Assembly: GCA_002363615.1 (NCBI GenBank)
Contig: DEWK01000014.1
Location: 1 to 64,000 of the forward strand
Direction: 5' to 3'
DNA length: 64,000 nt
DNA from: Lachnospira sp. UBA3212
Lineage (GTDB): Bacteria; Bacillota; Clostridia; Lachnospirales; Lachnospiraceae
Under the pieces are notes generated by a model. It worked only from the letters and a program-made list of their open reading frames with translations, ran no database searches and had not been told where the DNA came from. Position numbers and translations under genes: made by a program. Positions 26,496 through 34,232 of this stretch are shown one piece after another. Each line of letters opens with the position of its first letter. Position 1 is the stretch's first letter.

Positions 26496-26515
26496 GTCGG
26501 GGGTAGTCCCCCGAC
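26496..26515 (-). promoter_or_regulatory. GC-rich hairpin at the presumed 5' end of the M16C/era/recO/glyS transcript
   Basis: A perfect eight-pair stem GTCGGGGG / CCCCCGAC with a four-base loop stands out in an AT-rich spacer. Relative to the promoter at 26524-26552 the transcript would start about at 26517, so the stem would be its first structure. It has no T run after it, so it is not a classical terminator. A stabilising 5' stem-loop is my best reading. Confidence 0.55.
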
Positions 26516-26523
26516 TGAGTTAA

Positions 26524-26552
26524 ATTCTACTCTAAACCCTAGTATTTTTCAA
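26524..26552 (-). promoter_or_regulatory. Promoter of the M16C/era/recO/glyS operon
   Basis: TTGAAA (26547-26552) and TAGAAT (26524-26529) on the minus strand, spacer 17, about 80 bases upstream of the M16C start codon. Confidence 0.55.
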
Positions 26553-26580
26553 GATTGACGTATACAAAAAGAGGGAATTT

Positions 26581-26589
26581 TGTTATAAT
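26581..26589 (+). promoter_or_regulatory. Extended -10 promoter of the GH43 gene
   Basis: TGTTATAAT is a perfect extended -10 element (TGnTATAAT). No good -35 stands 16-18 bases upstream (TATACA), and a TTGACG further upstream is too far away, so the extended -10 probably carries recognition. Confidence 0.6.
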
Positions 26590-26596
26590 CATTAGG

Positions 26597-26635
26597 TACA
26601 TCGCATCTCTTCTTGAAGAGATCCAAGAGGATGTA
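26597..26635 (+). promoter_or_regulatory. Nested inverted repeats just after the GH43 transcription start
   Basis: ATCTCTTC-TT-GAAGAGAT (26605-26622) is a perfect palindrome with a two-base spacer, enclosed by TACATC / GATGTA (26597-26602 and 26630-26635). It begins at the predicted start of transcription and could be a repressor operator or a leader hairpin; no regulator gene is in the window. Confidence 0.5.
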
Positions 26636-26664
26636 TTTATTTTATTTTAAGAAAGGAACAAGAT

Positions 26665-28284
26665 ATGAAACACTCTAACTTTTATTTACAGGCTTATACT
26701 GTAGATTGGAACAACGAAGAGTCGGATAGCCTTCACTTAAACTATGCTTACGAAGGTAAAAAAGAATGGTTTGCCTTAAACGGATATAATGGTATTCTCT
26801 TTGCTAAGGCTGGCTCAAAACGCATGAAGAACCCTACATTTGCTAAGGATGACAAGGGTTATCTCGTGATTGCCTGTGATGCCACAGATGAAAGTAAGGC
26901 ATTTGTATATCACACCAGCGATTTCATCCACTACTCAAAAGAGGAGTATGTAGATACTGCAAGTATTACTTGTGAAAGATCTAACGAAATTGAGATTACA
27001 GAAGAAATTCTAAACAAGTTAACAGAAACTTACGGAAAGCCGGAACCTGTTGTAATGGAATCTGTTTCTGAAGTAATGCTTACAGGAGAGGCCGGTTCTG
27101 TAGAACTTCCTAAGACTCTTGCTATTACCTATTCTAACGGTTGGACCAATGAAGAGAATGTTATTTGGGAGGATGCAGATCTTTCTAAGCCAGGCACTTA
27201 CCAGGTAGAAGGTAAGGTTGTAAACCATATGTACACCAATCCTTTGATTTATCATCGTGCAGATCCATTTATTTATAAGCACACCGATGGTTATTATTAT
27301 TTCACAGCATCTCATACCGATAATGACCACAACTTAGATGGCCCTTATCAGTATCGCCATATCTATCTTAGAAGAGCAAAGTCTTTGGAAGACTTAGCTG
27401 ATAACTCCGGTAAGTATGAAGAGGTTTCTGTATTTGATCGTGACCCACTTCCTGGAAACTTATGTCCACATATTTGGGCTCCTGAAATCCACTATGTTCG
27501 TGGTGCTTGGTATATCTACTATACTACCGCTACCGAAGATACCGATCTTTGGTCTATTCGTCCATGTGTTATGGAATGTAAGGCTGAAAATCCTATGGAT
27601 CCGGCCGCTTGGGTAAACCATGGGCAGGTTAAGAAGACCACCCAGGATTCTATCGCATTTACAGATTTTTCTTTAGACCATACCGTATTAGAGCGTGGAG
27701 ATGAATTGTATTTCTTCTGGGCTGAGAAGCATCCGGTAAATTCTGATATTTACTGTGCAAAGATGGTAGATCCTTGTACCATTGATTCTTCTAAGATTTG
27801 TAAGGTTGTAGAGCCTACCTATAATTGGGAAACTCATGGATTCCCTGTTTGTGAAGGCCCTGGATTCCTCCACAGAAACGGAAGATACTTTATGACTTAT
27901 TCAGCATCCGGTACCGATTGTCTTTACTGCTTAGGCCTTGTTACAATTGATGAAGATGCCGACTTCCTTGATCCTAAGAACTGGAAGAAGAGTCAGTCCC
28001 CTGTATTTATTAGTTCTCGTACGACTGGCCAGTATGGACCTGGACACAACAGTTTTACCTTTGACGAGGAAGGCCACGATATCTTTGTATATCATGCCCG
28101 CCAGTCTGAGCATTATTTAAATGATCCTACTTACCAGCCTCTTTATGATGCAGGACGTAATACATCTGTTATGAGATTGTATTGGAACCCGGACGGAACC
28201 CCTAATTTCTCTGTTCCTACTCCTAATTGCGAACATGGATTTGATGATGAAATCAAGGTTACCGCTCATGTAGTTGTAAAATAA
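26665..28284 (+). CDS. GH43-like glycoside hydrolase with internal Ig-like segment
   Basis: The 539-residue enzyme has no signal peptide, so it should act in the cytoplasm on imported oligosaccharides. The five-bladed propeller catalytic domain begins near 188. The three acidic residues expected for the GH43 family are visible: base D200 (HRADPFIY), pKa-modulating D338 (FSLDHTVL) and acid E397 (VCEGPGF). Before it lie an N-terminal beta region and, at about 132-187, a segment like a bacterial Ig-like domain (VELPKTLAITYSNGW then DLSKPGTYQVEG). Activity is probably alpha-L-arabinofuranosidase or beta-xylosidase type, but the specificity cannot be read from sequence. It is the only plus-strand gene in the window and faces the GH36 gene across a shared terminator. 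Confidence 0.85.
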   Translation: MKHSNFYLQAYTVDWNNEESDSLHLNYAYEGKKEWFALNGYNGILFAKAGSKRMKNPTFAKDDKGYLVIACDATDESKAFVYHTSDFIHYSKEEYVDTASITCERSNEIEITEEILNKLTETYGKPEPVVMESVSEVMLTGEAGSVELPKTLAITYSNGWTNEENVIWEDADLSKPGTYQVEGKVVNHMYTNPLIYHRADPFIYKHTDGYYYFTASHTDNDHNLDGPYQYRHIYLRRAKSLEDLADNSGKYEEVSVFDRDPLPGNLCPHIWAPEIHYVRGAWYIYYTTATEDTDLWSIRPCVMECKAENPMDPAAWVNHGQVKKTTQDSIAFTDFSLDHTVLERGDELYFFWAEKHPVNSDIYCAKMVDPCTIDSSKICKVVEPTYNWETHGFPVCEGPGFLHRNGRYFMTYSASGTDCLYCLGLVTIDEDADFLDPKNWKKSQSPVFISSRTTGQYGPGHNSFTFDEEGHDIFVYHARQSEHYLNDPTYQPLYDAGRNTSVMRLYWNPDGTPNFSVPTPNCEHGFDDEIKVTAHVVVK

Positions 28285-28293
28285 GTGACAAAT

Positions 28294-28339
28294 AAAAAAA
28301 CAGATGGTCATGTAATTACACATGGCCATCTGTTTTTTT
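28294..28339. terminator. Bidirectional terminator between GH43 and GH36 genes
   Basis: A run of seven A, the arm CAGATGGTCATG (28301-28312), an eight-base loop, the arm CATGGCCATCTG (28321-28332; one mismatch, a G-T pair on one strand) and seven T. It serves both convergent genes; the GH36 stop codon lies next to its right end. Confidence 0.88.
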
Positions 28340-30440
28340 ATCCTAACAGGACTCCTACACCCCTCATATTCTCGTCGGTCTCGTAGATGAATTTCCCATC
28401 TTCAATCCTTACCTTAGGATCAAGATCGGAATAGGTTCTTATAATTTCCTTAGGGCAAGCCTCAGGAAGATCGATGACAATTTCCTTTGGTAATTCTCCA
28501 TGGAAAGTATGAAGAACCACCAAGGCCTGTCCATTGGTTCCCAAACGAACCAGAGCCTGCCAGCCCTTAATATGGCGTTCACTTTCAATCTTTGGTCCAA
28601 ATCGATAACTTCTACCGTTTTTTATAATCTGGGCTGCCTCCTTATAGAAGGCAATTCCTCGATCAATCACATCCCACTGTTGTTTGCTTAACTCCGTAAC
28701 ATCTCCCGATAGACACATTCTCCCCAAGAAAGTATTAGCAATGGAATAACCAATTCGCTTTAAGGAATCGTCCTTCCGAATTACTGCCCAAATCTGGCTT
28801 TGCCTTGGAAGAATTGCCCGATGAAGATTTAGAGCTATATAAGGAATCTCCTCTGTTTCATGGGCATCTGAGAAGGATGCCATGGCACATTCCCGCATCA
28901 TCATAGGCTCTAGCTTATGTCCGCCTGATGCACAATTTTCAAGGATAATTCCAGGAACTTCCTTTTTCACTTTTCGAATAAATTCCATGGATGCATCCAT
29001 ATTCTTACGAAGCCCTTCTCCCAAGGACTCGCTACCATCACAACCAATACCAATGGTATCGTTGTAATCCATCTTCATATATTCAAACCCATACTCCTTT
29101 AAGGTCCCAATCACCTTTTTTGACAAGTAGTCCTCTACCCAAGGATCTGTCATATCCCAGAATCGACGGCCGTAAGTGGTAATGGTATTCCCATTTCTTT
29201 TCAATAAATGATCTGTCTCTTCAAATGCCTTAGCCCTTGGACCCACATTGTCGATTTCAAACCAGATTCCCGCTTTCATGCCAAACTCATGGATTTTTTC
29301 TACGGTTTTTTCTAAGCCACTTGGGAACAATTCCTTTGATACATTGTAATCTCCCATACTAATGTCCCAAGGAACATCCTTTTCCTTAAACCATCCACAG
29401 TCGATGACAAAATATGAAAAGCCCTTATCCTTAATGGCAGTTAAGATGTCTGAAATATTGTCCTCAGATGGATTTCCCCAAGTGGTGCAATACTCATTAA
29501 AAAGAACCGGTAATTCCTGTTCACACTCCGGACCTGCCTCTACGTACTTTTGATCTGCTTCCACCAAGCGATAGCAAAGTTCATCTATATCTCCCTTACA
29601 GGTAGAAATAATAGCCACTGGTGTTTCAAATTCTCTGCCAACTTCTATATTTTTTCTCCAGTGACCGAATTCATAGTCTGCTAATCCTCCACAGATATGA
29701 AGTCCCTGGTCCTGGCGATAAATTTCCATTTGCCATGATGCCTCATGAGCAAGTTTTACTCCCCAAAGAGCCTTATTTTTTTTATCTTCCACCGCTACAA
29801 ATGGAAAAAACTTTTTTACAGGCATAGAACCGGTTTGTCCAAAGCGTTCTACTCCCACAGACCAGTTGGACCAGCTTGGTTCTAACTGAAGGTCTTCCAC
29901 ACTTTCCGTAGAAAGTCTTCCTTCATGGCTCCATTTGCTTCGGAGTCTGTGAATCAGAAGTTCCTCCTCTCCATCTCCCTTTAAAAATGGAGAAAGGGTT
30001 CCCAACTCGAAGCTTCCAAACATTTCAAGAATGGCAGTTTTCTTGCTGTTGTTATAGAATCTATTTTTCATCTCAAAGCTCAGATCCCCTTGACAATAAC
30101 TAATGATATTATCTACCCGATATCCTCTAGCATCCTTAAAATGAGTCACAATCTTTATCATATGATCATCTTCTAGTAGATCCTGTCCCTCATAAACCAT
30201 AAGATTTGAGCTTTCTCCATTATGCATGGTAGAGCCGTTTCCATAACAATTTGGAAGAATGTCTCCTGCCAACTGAAGCTGCACCAAGGAATTGATTCGA
30301 TAAAACTTATCCTTCGTTACCACTAAATCCTTCATATCTGTAGGATAAATATAAAGTCCTACCCTTTGATAGTCGGTTTCTTCTTCAAACACCAAGGTCA
30401 TATCCCCCAACTGGTATTCTCCAATATTTTTAATAGACAT
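28338..30440 (-). CDS. GH36-like alpha-galactosidase
   Basis: The 700-residue enzyme has an N-terminal beta-sandwich, a central TIM barrel from about 310 and a C-terminal beta domain. The nucleophile is D458 in YMKMDYND and the acid/base D525 in SFSDAHE, with the substrate motif ILENCASGGHKLEP between. FVIDCGWFKEKDVPWDISMG and GIWFEIDNVGPRA also fit clan GH-D. No signal peptide is present, so it should split imported alpha-galactosides. The motifs differ somewhat from classical raffinose-active enzymes (KWDxN, ESCSGGG), so another alpha-linked sugar is possible. It has its own promoter and shares a terminator with the GH43 gene. Confidence 0.88.
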   Translation of the reverse strand: MSIKNIGEYQLGDMTLVFEEETDYQRVGLYIYPTDMKDLVVTKDKFYRINSLVQLQLAGDILPNCYGNGSTMHNGESSNLMVYEGQDLLEDDHMIKIVTHFKDARGYRVDNIISYCQGDLSFEMKNRFYNNSKKTAILEMFGSFELGTLSPFLKGDGEEELLIHRLRSKWSHEGRLSTESVEDLQLEPSWSNWSVGVERFGQTGSMPVKKFFPFVAVEDKKNKALWGVKLAHEASWQMEIYRQDQGLHICGGLADYEFGHWRKNIEVGREFETPVAIISTCKGDIDELCYRLVEADQKYVEAGPECEQELPVLFNEYCTTWGNPSEDNISDILTAIKDKGFSYFVIDCGWFKEKDVPWDISMGDYNVSKELFPSGLEKTVEKIHEFGMKAGIWFEIDNVGPRAKAFEETDHLLKRNGNTITTYGRRFWDMTDPWVEDYLSKKVIGTLKEYGFEYMKMDYNDTIGIGCDGSESLGEGLRKNMDASMEFIRKVKKEVPGIILENCASGGHKLEPMMMRECAMASFSDAHETEEIPYIALNLHRAILPRQSQIWAVIRKDDSLKRIGYSIANTFLGRMCLSGDVTELSKQQWDVIDRGIAFYKEAAQIIKNGRSYRFGPKIESERHIKGWQALVRLGTNGQALVVLHTFHGELPKEIVIDLPEACPKEIIRTYSDLDPKVRIEDGKFIYETDENMRGVGVLLG

Positions 30441-30469
30441 ATAATACCTCCCGTCTTTTCTCTTCCTCT

Positions 30470-30498
30470 AGTTTACATGATACAAGGCTAAATATCAA
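30470..30498 (-). promoter_or_regulatory. Candidate promoter of the GH36 gene
   Basis: TTGATA (30493-30498) and TAAACT (30470-30475) on the minus strand, spacer 17, 30 bases upstream of the start codon. Confidence 0.5.
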
Positions 30499-30537
30499 CG
30501 AAAGAATAAAGCATTTGTCTCCCATTGAGTAAGAATA

Positions 30538-30570
30538 TAAGAGGACTGCCGCAAAGCGACAGTCCTCTTA
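30538..30570 (-). terminator. Terminator of sugar-binding lipoprotein gene 1
   Basis: Eleven-pair stem TAAGAGGACTG / CAGTCCTCTTA (30538-30548 with 30560-30570) continued by inner pairs, then a moderately T-rich tail on the minus strand. It lies about 40 bases after the stop codon. Confidence 0.75.
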
Positions 30571-30611
30571 ATAGTTAAGGTTTATTGTTTTATTATAAGG
30601 TCAGGTATGGA

Positions 30612-32063
30612 TTACTCTACAACAAGTAACTCTTCAATATCCTGAATTCTCTTCTTGTTCTCTTCGTTTGCAGTCTTTGTAAGATCATCTACGAAGTCGT
30701 TCGCATTCTTGTTCTGGTTGATTACCTGATCCTCAACGTTAACTGTTCCGTTGTAGTATGTATCAAGCCATGTAGCGAAACCAGGAATCTGCTGTCCAGC
30801 AAGTGGAACTGGTTTACACTTTCTTGTGTACTCGAAGAATGCATCGAACCAAGGTCCACGACCGTACTCATCAGAGTCATCCGGATGCCAAGCTCTAAAG
30901 CCTTCCCAAACCTTCTCATTTGTTGTAATAGGAACGTTCTCCTTGTCAAGAAGTTCGCCTGAACCATCATCCTTGTAAAGAGTAGGATATAACTCAAGCT
31001 TAGCTTCCCATCCTTCCGTTCCCCAAGTCATATACTTAAGTAACTCATAAGCTTCTCTCTTGTACTCAGTACTTGCACTAAGTCCACCGAAGTCCATGAT
31101 TGCGATGTTTGTAACTGAATCTTGGTTATCTGCTGTATGAGGCATCACGTATGGTACCCAAATATTACCCTTACCAATACCTACATCTTTAATCCAGAAG
31201 TTCTCCCAACACCACCAAGCATCGATTCTCCATGCAACCTTCTGCTCATCCTGTGGATAAATAGCTTCGCCATAGATAGCGATAATTTCTTCTTCTGAAG
31301 TTGGAGCCTTATAACCATCATTTACAAATGAAGCCTCAAGGTTAAGTCCATATGCCCAGTTCGTAAGATCGAATTCCTTACCATTCCATCCGAATTCACC
31401 CTGACAATCTGGATCAGATGCGATTGGATACCAGGTAATTACTGTATAAGCTTCTGAAAGACCGTATGTCTTAGTTGTAGGATCAGTCATATCTTTGATT
31501 GACTTCTCCATGTCTTCCCATGTCCAATTCGTATCAGGCATAGCAACTTCCATCCGGTCGAATACTGCCTTGTTACCCCAAGCAACTGTTGGGAAATACT
31601 TTACAGGTGTTGTCCACTTGTAGTCAGTTCCGAAATAACCAAGCTTGAAGTCATTGATTGATGCAAGTACTTCTTTGGTATCCTCATCAGCTTCCCACAT
31701 AGCGGTCATATCTGCAAGGTATCCGTTTGTGATTACATAATCACATTCATTAAGTACCCAGAATACATCTGGAAGATCGCCTGCTGCTCCTAAAGCAAGA
31801 AGCTGATCATTGTACTCTGCTGTAGTGTAATTAATTGCATTAACTTTGATGTTAGGATATTTCTCATTCCACTTCTCAACTAACGCTGGTACAATTACTG
31901 TGTCATTCCAATAACAATAGGTTAACTCAATGTCGTCCTTTGTCATAGGAACAAGTCCATCACTACCAGACTTAGAGCTCTTCTTCTTTGTACATGCTGA
32001 AAAAGCCCCTGCTGCTAATGAAACGACAAGAAATAAGCAAATAAGTTTTTTAAATCTGTTCAT
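30612..32063 (-). CDS. Extracellular sugar-binding lipoprotein (family 1), copy 1
   Basis: The 483-residue protein starts with a lipoprotein signal peptide (LVVSLAAGAFSAC, lipidated C24) and a short Lys/Ser linker, followed by a family 1 solute-binding fold (SBP_bac_1): VPALVEKWNEKYPNIKVNAI, LLALGAAGDLPDVFWVLNEC and many tryptophans for sugar stacking. It should feed an MalFG-type importer. It is a close paralogue of the protein encoded just upstream (32438-33907), with long near-identical blocks, among them NQDSVTNIAIMDFGG and RAWHPDDSDEYGRGPWFD. It has its own promoter and terminator and no permease of its own, so it probably shares the permeases at 34233-36483. Confidence 0.88.
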   Translation of the reverse strand: MNRFKKLICLFLVVSLAAGAFSACTKKKSSKSGSDGLVPMTKDDIELTYCYWNDTVIVPALVEKWNEKYPNIKVNAINYTTAEYNDQLLALGAAGDLPDVFWVLNECDYVITNGYLADMTAMWEADEDTKEVLASINDFKLGYFGTDYKWTTPVKYFPTVAWGNKAVFDRMEVAMPDTNWTWEDMEKSIKDMTDPTTKTYGLSEAYTVITWYPIASDPDCQGEFGWNGKEFDLTNWAYGLNLEASFVNDGYKAPTSEEEIIAIYGEAIYPQDEQKVAWRIDAWWCWENFWIKDVGIGKGNIWVPYVMPHTADNQDSVTNIAIMDFGGLSASTEYKREAYELLKYMTWGTEGWEAKLELYPTLYKDDGSGELLDKENVPITTNEKVWEGFRAWHPDDSDEYGRGPWFDAFFEYTRKCKPVPLAGQQIPGFATWLDTYYNGTVNVEDQVINQNKNANDFVDDLTKTANEENKKRIQDIEELLVVE

Positions 32064-32103
32064 TCCATTTCCTCCTTCTCATAATCTTATTGCTTTATAA
32101 AGA

Positions 32104-32132
32104 ATTATACTGATTTGCTTATTCTGTTACAA
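32104..32132 (-). promoter_or_regulatory. Promoter of sugar-binding lipoprotein gene 1
   Basis: TTGTAA (32127-32132) and TATAAT (32104-32109) on the minus strand with a 17-base spacer. Confidence 0.65.
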
Positions 32133-32290
32133 CTGAAATTAACAGGTTTTTCACATTTTTTGTTGTGTAAAGGTTATTTTCAGTTTGCTTTCTTCACATT
32201 TCATTTGTAAATTTTAACAGTATTTCTGCTTTTATCAATACATTATTTGTGCATTTTTATTCATATAGTGTTCATATTTTATTCATATCC
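32133..32290. repeat. Inverted and phased direct repeats upstream of binding-protein gene 1
   Basis: This spacer holds no gene. CTGAAATTAAC (32133-32143) and GTTATTTTCAG (32173-32183) form an inverted pair with one mismatch, right upstream of the -35 box. Further up, TTCATAT occurs three times exactly 11 bases apart (32260, 32271, 32282). The 12-mer GTTCATATTTTA at 32270 recurs at 34069 upstream of the paralogous gene. These may be activator sites; AT-richness makes chance possible. Confidence 0.4.
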
Positions 32291-32377
32291 TACAAGAATC
32301 CCGTATTTACGGGCTTGTTCGATTATTTTATTTTTTATTTTTTCTTGTGCAATTTTACAAATACTTTTTTCTCATAT

Positions 32378-32406
32378 AAAAAACCCCTGCAGCTCTACTG
32401 CAGGGG
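32378..32406 (-). terminator. Terminator of sugar-binding lipoprotein gene 2
   Basis: Nine-pair GC-rich stem CCCCTGCAG / CTGCAGGGG (32384-32392 with 32398-32406), five-base loop, followed by six T on the minus strand. Confidence 0.88.
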
Positions 32407-32437
32407 AAGGAATCAAATAATGTGTTTACCTTAATAA

Positions 32438-33907
32438 TTATTCAGTTACGAGTAACTCCTCGATATCCTTAAGTCTCTGCTTGTTCTCCTCGTTAGCGGT
32501 CTTTGTAAGATCATCTACGAAGTCATTAGCATTCTTATTCTGATTGATAACCTGATCCTCTACCATAACGTCACCGTTGTAGTATGTCTCAAGCCATGTT
32601 GAGAATCCAGGAATCTGCTGTCCGGCAAGTGGAACCGGCTTACATGTCTTAGAGTAATCAATGAAGTAATCGAACCATGGTCCACGGCCATACTCATCTG
32701 AATCATCTGGATGCCAAGCTCTAAAGCCTTCCCAGATATCATCATCCGTACAGATTGGCATATTGTTCTTCTCAATCTTAATGTTAGTTCCATCATCAGT
32801 GTAAAGAGTAGGATATAATTCAAGCTTATACTTCCAGCCTTCAGCACCCCATGTGAAGAACTTAAGTACTTCATAAGCCTCACGTGGCCATTCAGTAGAA
32901 GCTGAAATACCACCGAAGTCCATGATTGCGATGTTTGTAACTGAATCCTGGTTATCTGCTGTATGAGGCATTACGTATGGTACCCAGATGTTACCTCTAC
33001 CTACACCTACTTCATCCTTGATCCAGAATCTCTCCCATACCCACCATGCAGCGATGTGGTATGCAGCCATACCTCTATCCTGAGCGAATGTTGTATCACC
33101 ATAGAGAGAGGTTAATGTCTCTTCATCAACAGGAGCCTTGTATCCTTCGTTTGTCCACTTTGCCTCAAGGTTAAGTCCATAAGCCCAGTTCGTAAGGTCG
33201 AATTCCTTTCCGTCCCAACCAAACTCACCAATACACTTAGGATCTGAAGCAACTGGATACCAAGTGATAACAGTATATGCCTCGGTCATACCGAATGTAC
33301 TATCAGCACCTTCACCCTGGGTCATATCTTCTACAGACTTCTCCATGTCTTCCCATGTCCAGGTTGTCTCAGGCATAGCAACTTCCAACTTCTCGAAAAG
33401 TGCCTTGTTAGCCCAAGCTGCAGTTGGGAAATACTTTACAGGTGTTGTCCACTTGTAATCTGTACCGAAGTAACCAATCTTATACTCGTTAATAGAAGCA
33501 AGTACGTTCTTAGTGTCATCATCAGCTTCCCACATACCGGTCATATCCTTAAGATATCCGTTTGTGATAGAGTAATCACACTCACCTAAAATCCAGAATA
33601 CATCTGGAAGATCTCCAGCAGCTCCTAAAGCAAGTAACTGATCGTTGTACTCACCTGTAGCGAACTCCTGAGGTTCGATTGTGATATTTGGATGAAGCTC
33701 TTTCCACTTCTCAATCAAAGCGTTGACGATGATGTGGTCTTCCCAGAATGTGTAACTTAATGTAATATCCTCGTCTGTTAGCTCTGCAAGTTCTCCGCCA
33801 TTAGCACCAGAACTGCTACCGCCGCCCTTCTTGGTACAAGCAGTAAATACGCTGGCAGACATTGCAACTACAAGGAAAAGACACATTAATCTTTTCAGTT
33901 TTGTCAT
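32438..33907 (-). CDS. Extracellular sugar-binding lipoprotein (family 1), copy 2
   Basis: The 489-residue protein starts at ATG 33907, ten bases after AAGGAGG; an in-frame TTG three codons earlier is too close to that site. A lipoprotein signal (CLFLVVAMSASVFTAC) is followed by a Gly/Ser linker and a family 1 solute-binding fold. It is the paralogue of the 483-residue protein downstream and differs mainly in the N-terminal linker and in short surface loops. It lies next to the second permease pair but is separated from it by a terminator and has its own promoter, which allows the binding protein to be made in excess over the permeases. Confidence 0.88.
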   Translation of the reverse strand: MTKLKRLMCLFLVVAMSASVFTACTKKGGGSSSGANGGELAELTDEDITLSYTFWEDHIIVNALIEKWKELHPNITIEPQEFATGEYNDQLLALGAAGDLPDVFWILGECDYSITNGYLKDMTGMWEADDDTKNVLASINEYKIGYFGTDYKWTTPVKYFPTAAWANKALFEKLEVAMPETTWTWEDMEKSVEDMTQGEGADSTFGMTEAYTVITWYPVASDPKCIGEFGWDGKEFDLTNWAYGLNLEAKWTNEGYKAPVDEETLTSLYGDTTFAQDRGMAAYHIAAWWVWERFWIKDEVGVGRGNIWVPYVMPHTADNQDSVTNIAIMDFGGISASTEWPREAYEVLKFFTWGAEGWKYKLELYPTLYTDDGTNIKIEKNNMPICTDDDIWEGFRAWHPDDSDEYGRGPWFDYFIDYSKTCKPVPLAGQQIPGFSTWLETYYNGDVMVEDQVINQNKNANDFVDDLTKTANEENKQRLKDIEELLVTE

Positions 33908-33988
33908 GTTAAACAATCCTCCTTAACTATTATTTGTTTCCTTTTTAGCGAATGACAGAAGTATCTCCCCCGTCTTCTACTCCTTGGT

Positions 33989-34017
33989 ATTATATCACAA
34001 TCTATTCACATTTGTAA
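33989..34017 (-). promoter_or_regulatory. Promoter of sugar-binding lipoprotein gene 2
   Basis: TTACAA (34012-34017) and TATAAT (33989-33994) on the minus strand, spacer 17. The rest of the spacer up to the terminator at 34151 holds GTTCATATTTTA (34069-34080) and no gene. Confidence 0.65.
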
Positions 34018-34150
34018 ATCACTTACTAGTTATTTTTTACAAATTTCTTTACATTTTCTTCGTAGTTTGTTCATATTTTAACGAACAGGTCTGACTTCTA
34101 GGCAAAATCTTTCGTGAATTACTCCTTAATTTCCCAAATAAACCAAGATG

Positions 34151-34202
34151 AAAAAAAGAGCCCATCCTCTTATTCACATTTGTTAATAAAAGGATGGACT
34201 CT
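34151..34202 (-). terminator. Terminator of the seven-gene transporter operon
   Basis: Twelve-pair stem (34157-34168 with 34191-34202, one wobble) with a loop of 22 bases, followed by at least six T on the minus strand. It lies about 30 bases after the stop codon of the last permease gene. Confidence 0.8.
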
Positions 34203-34232
34203 AAGGTATATTCTATTGTTTCAGAATAAATT

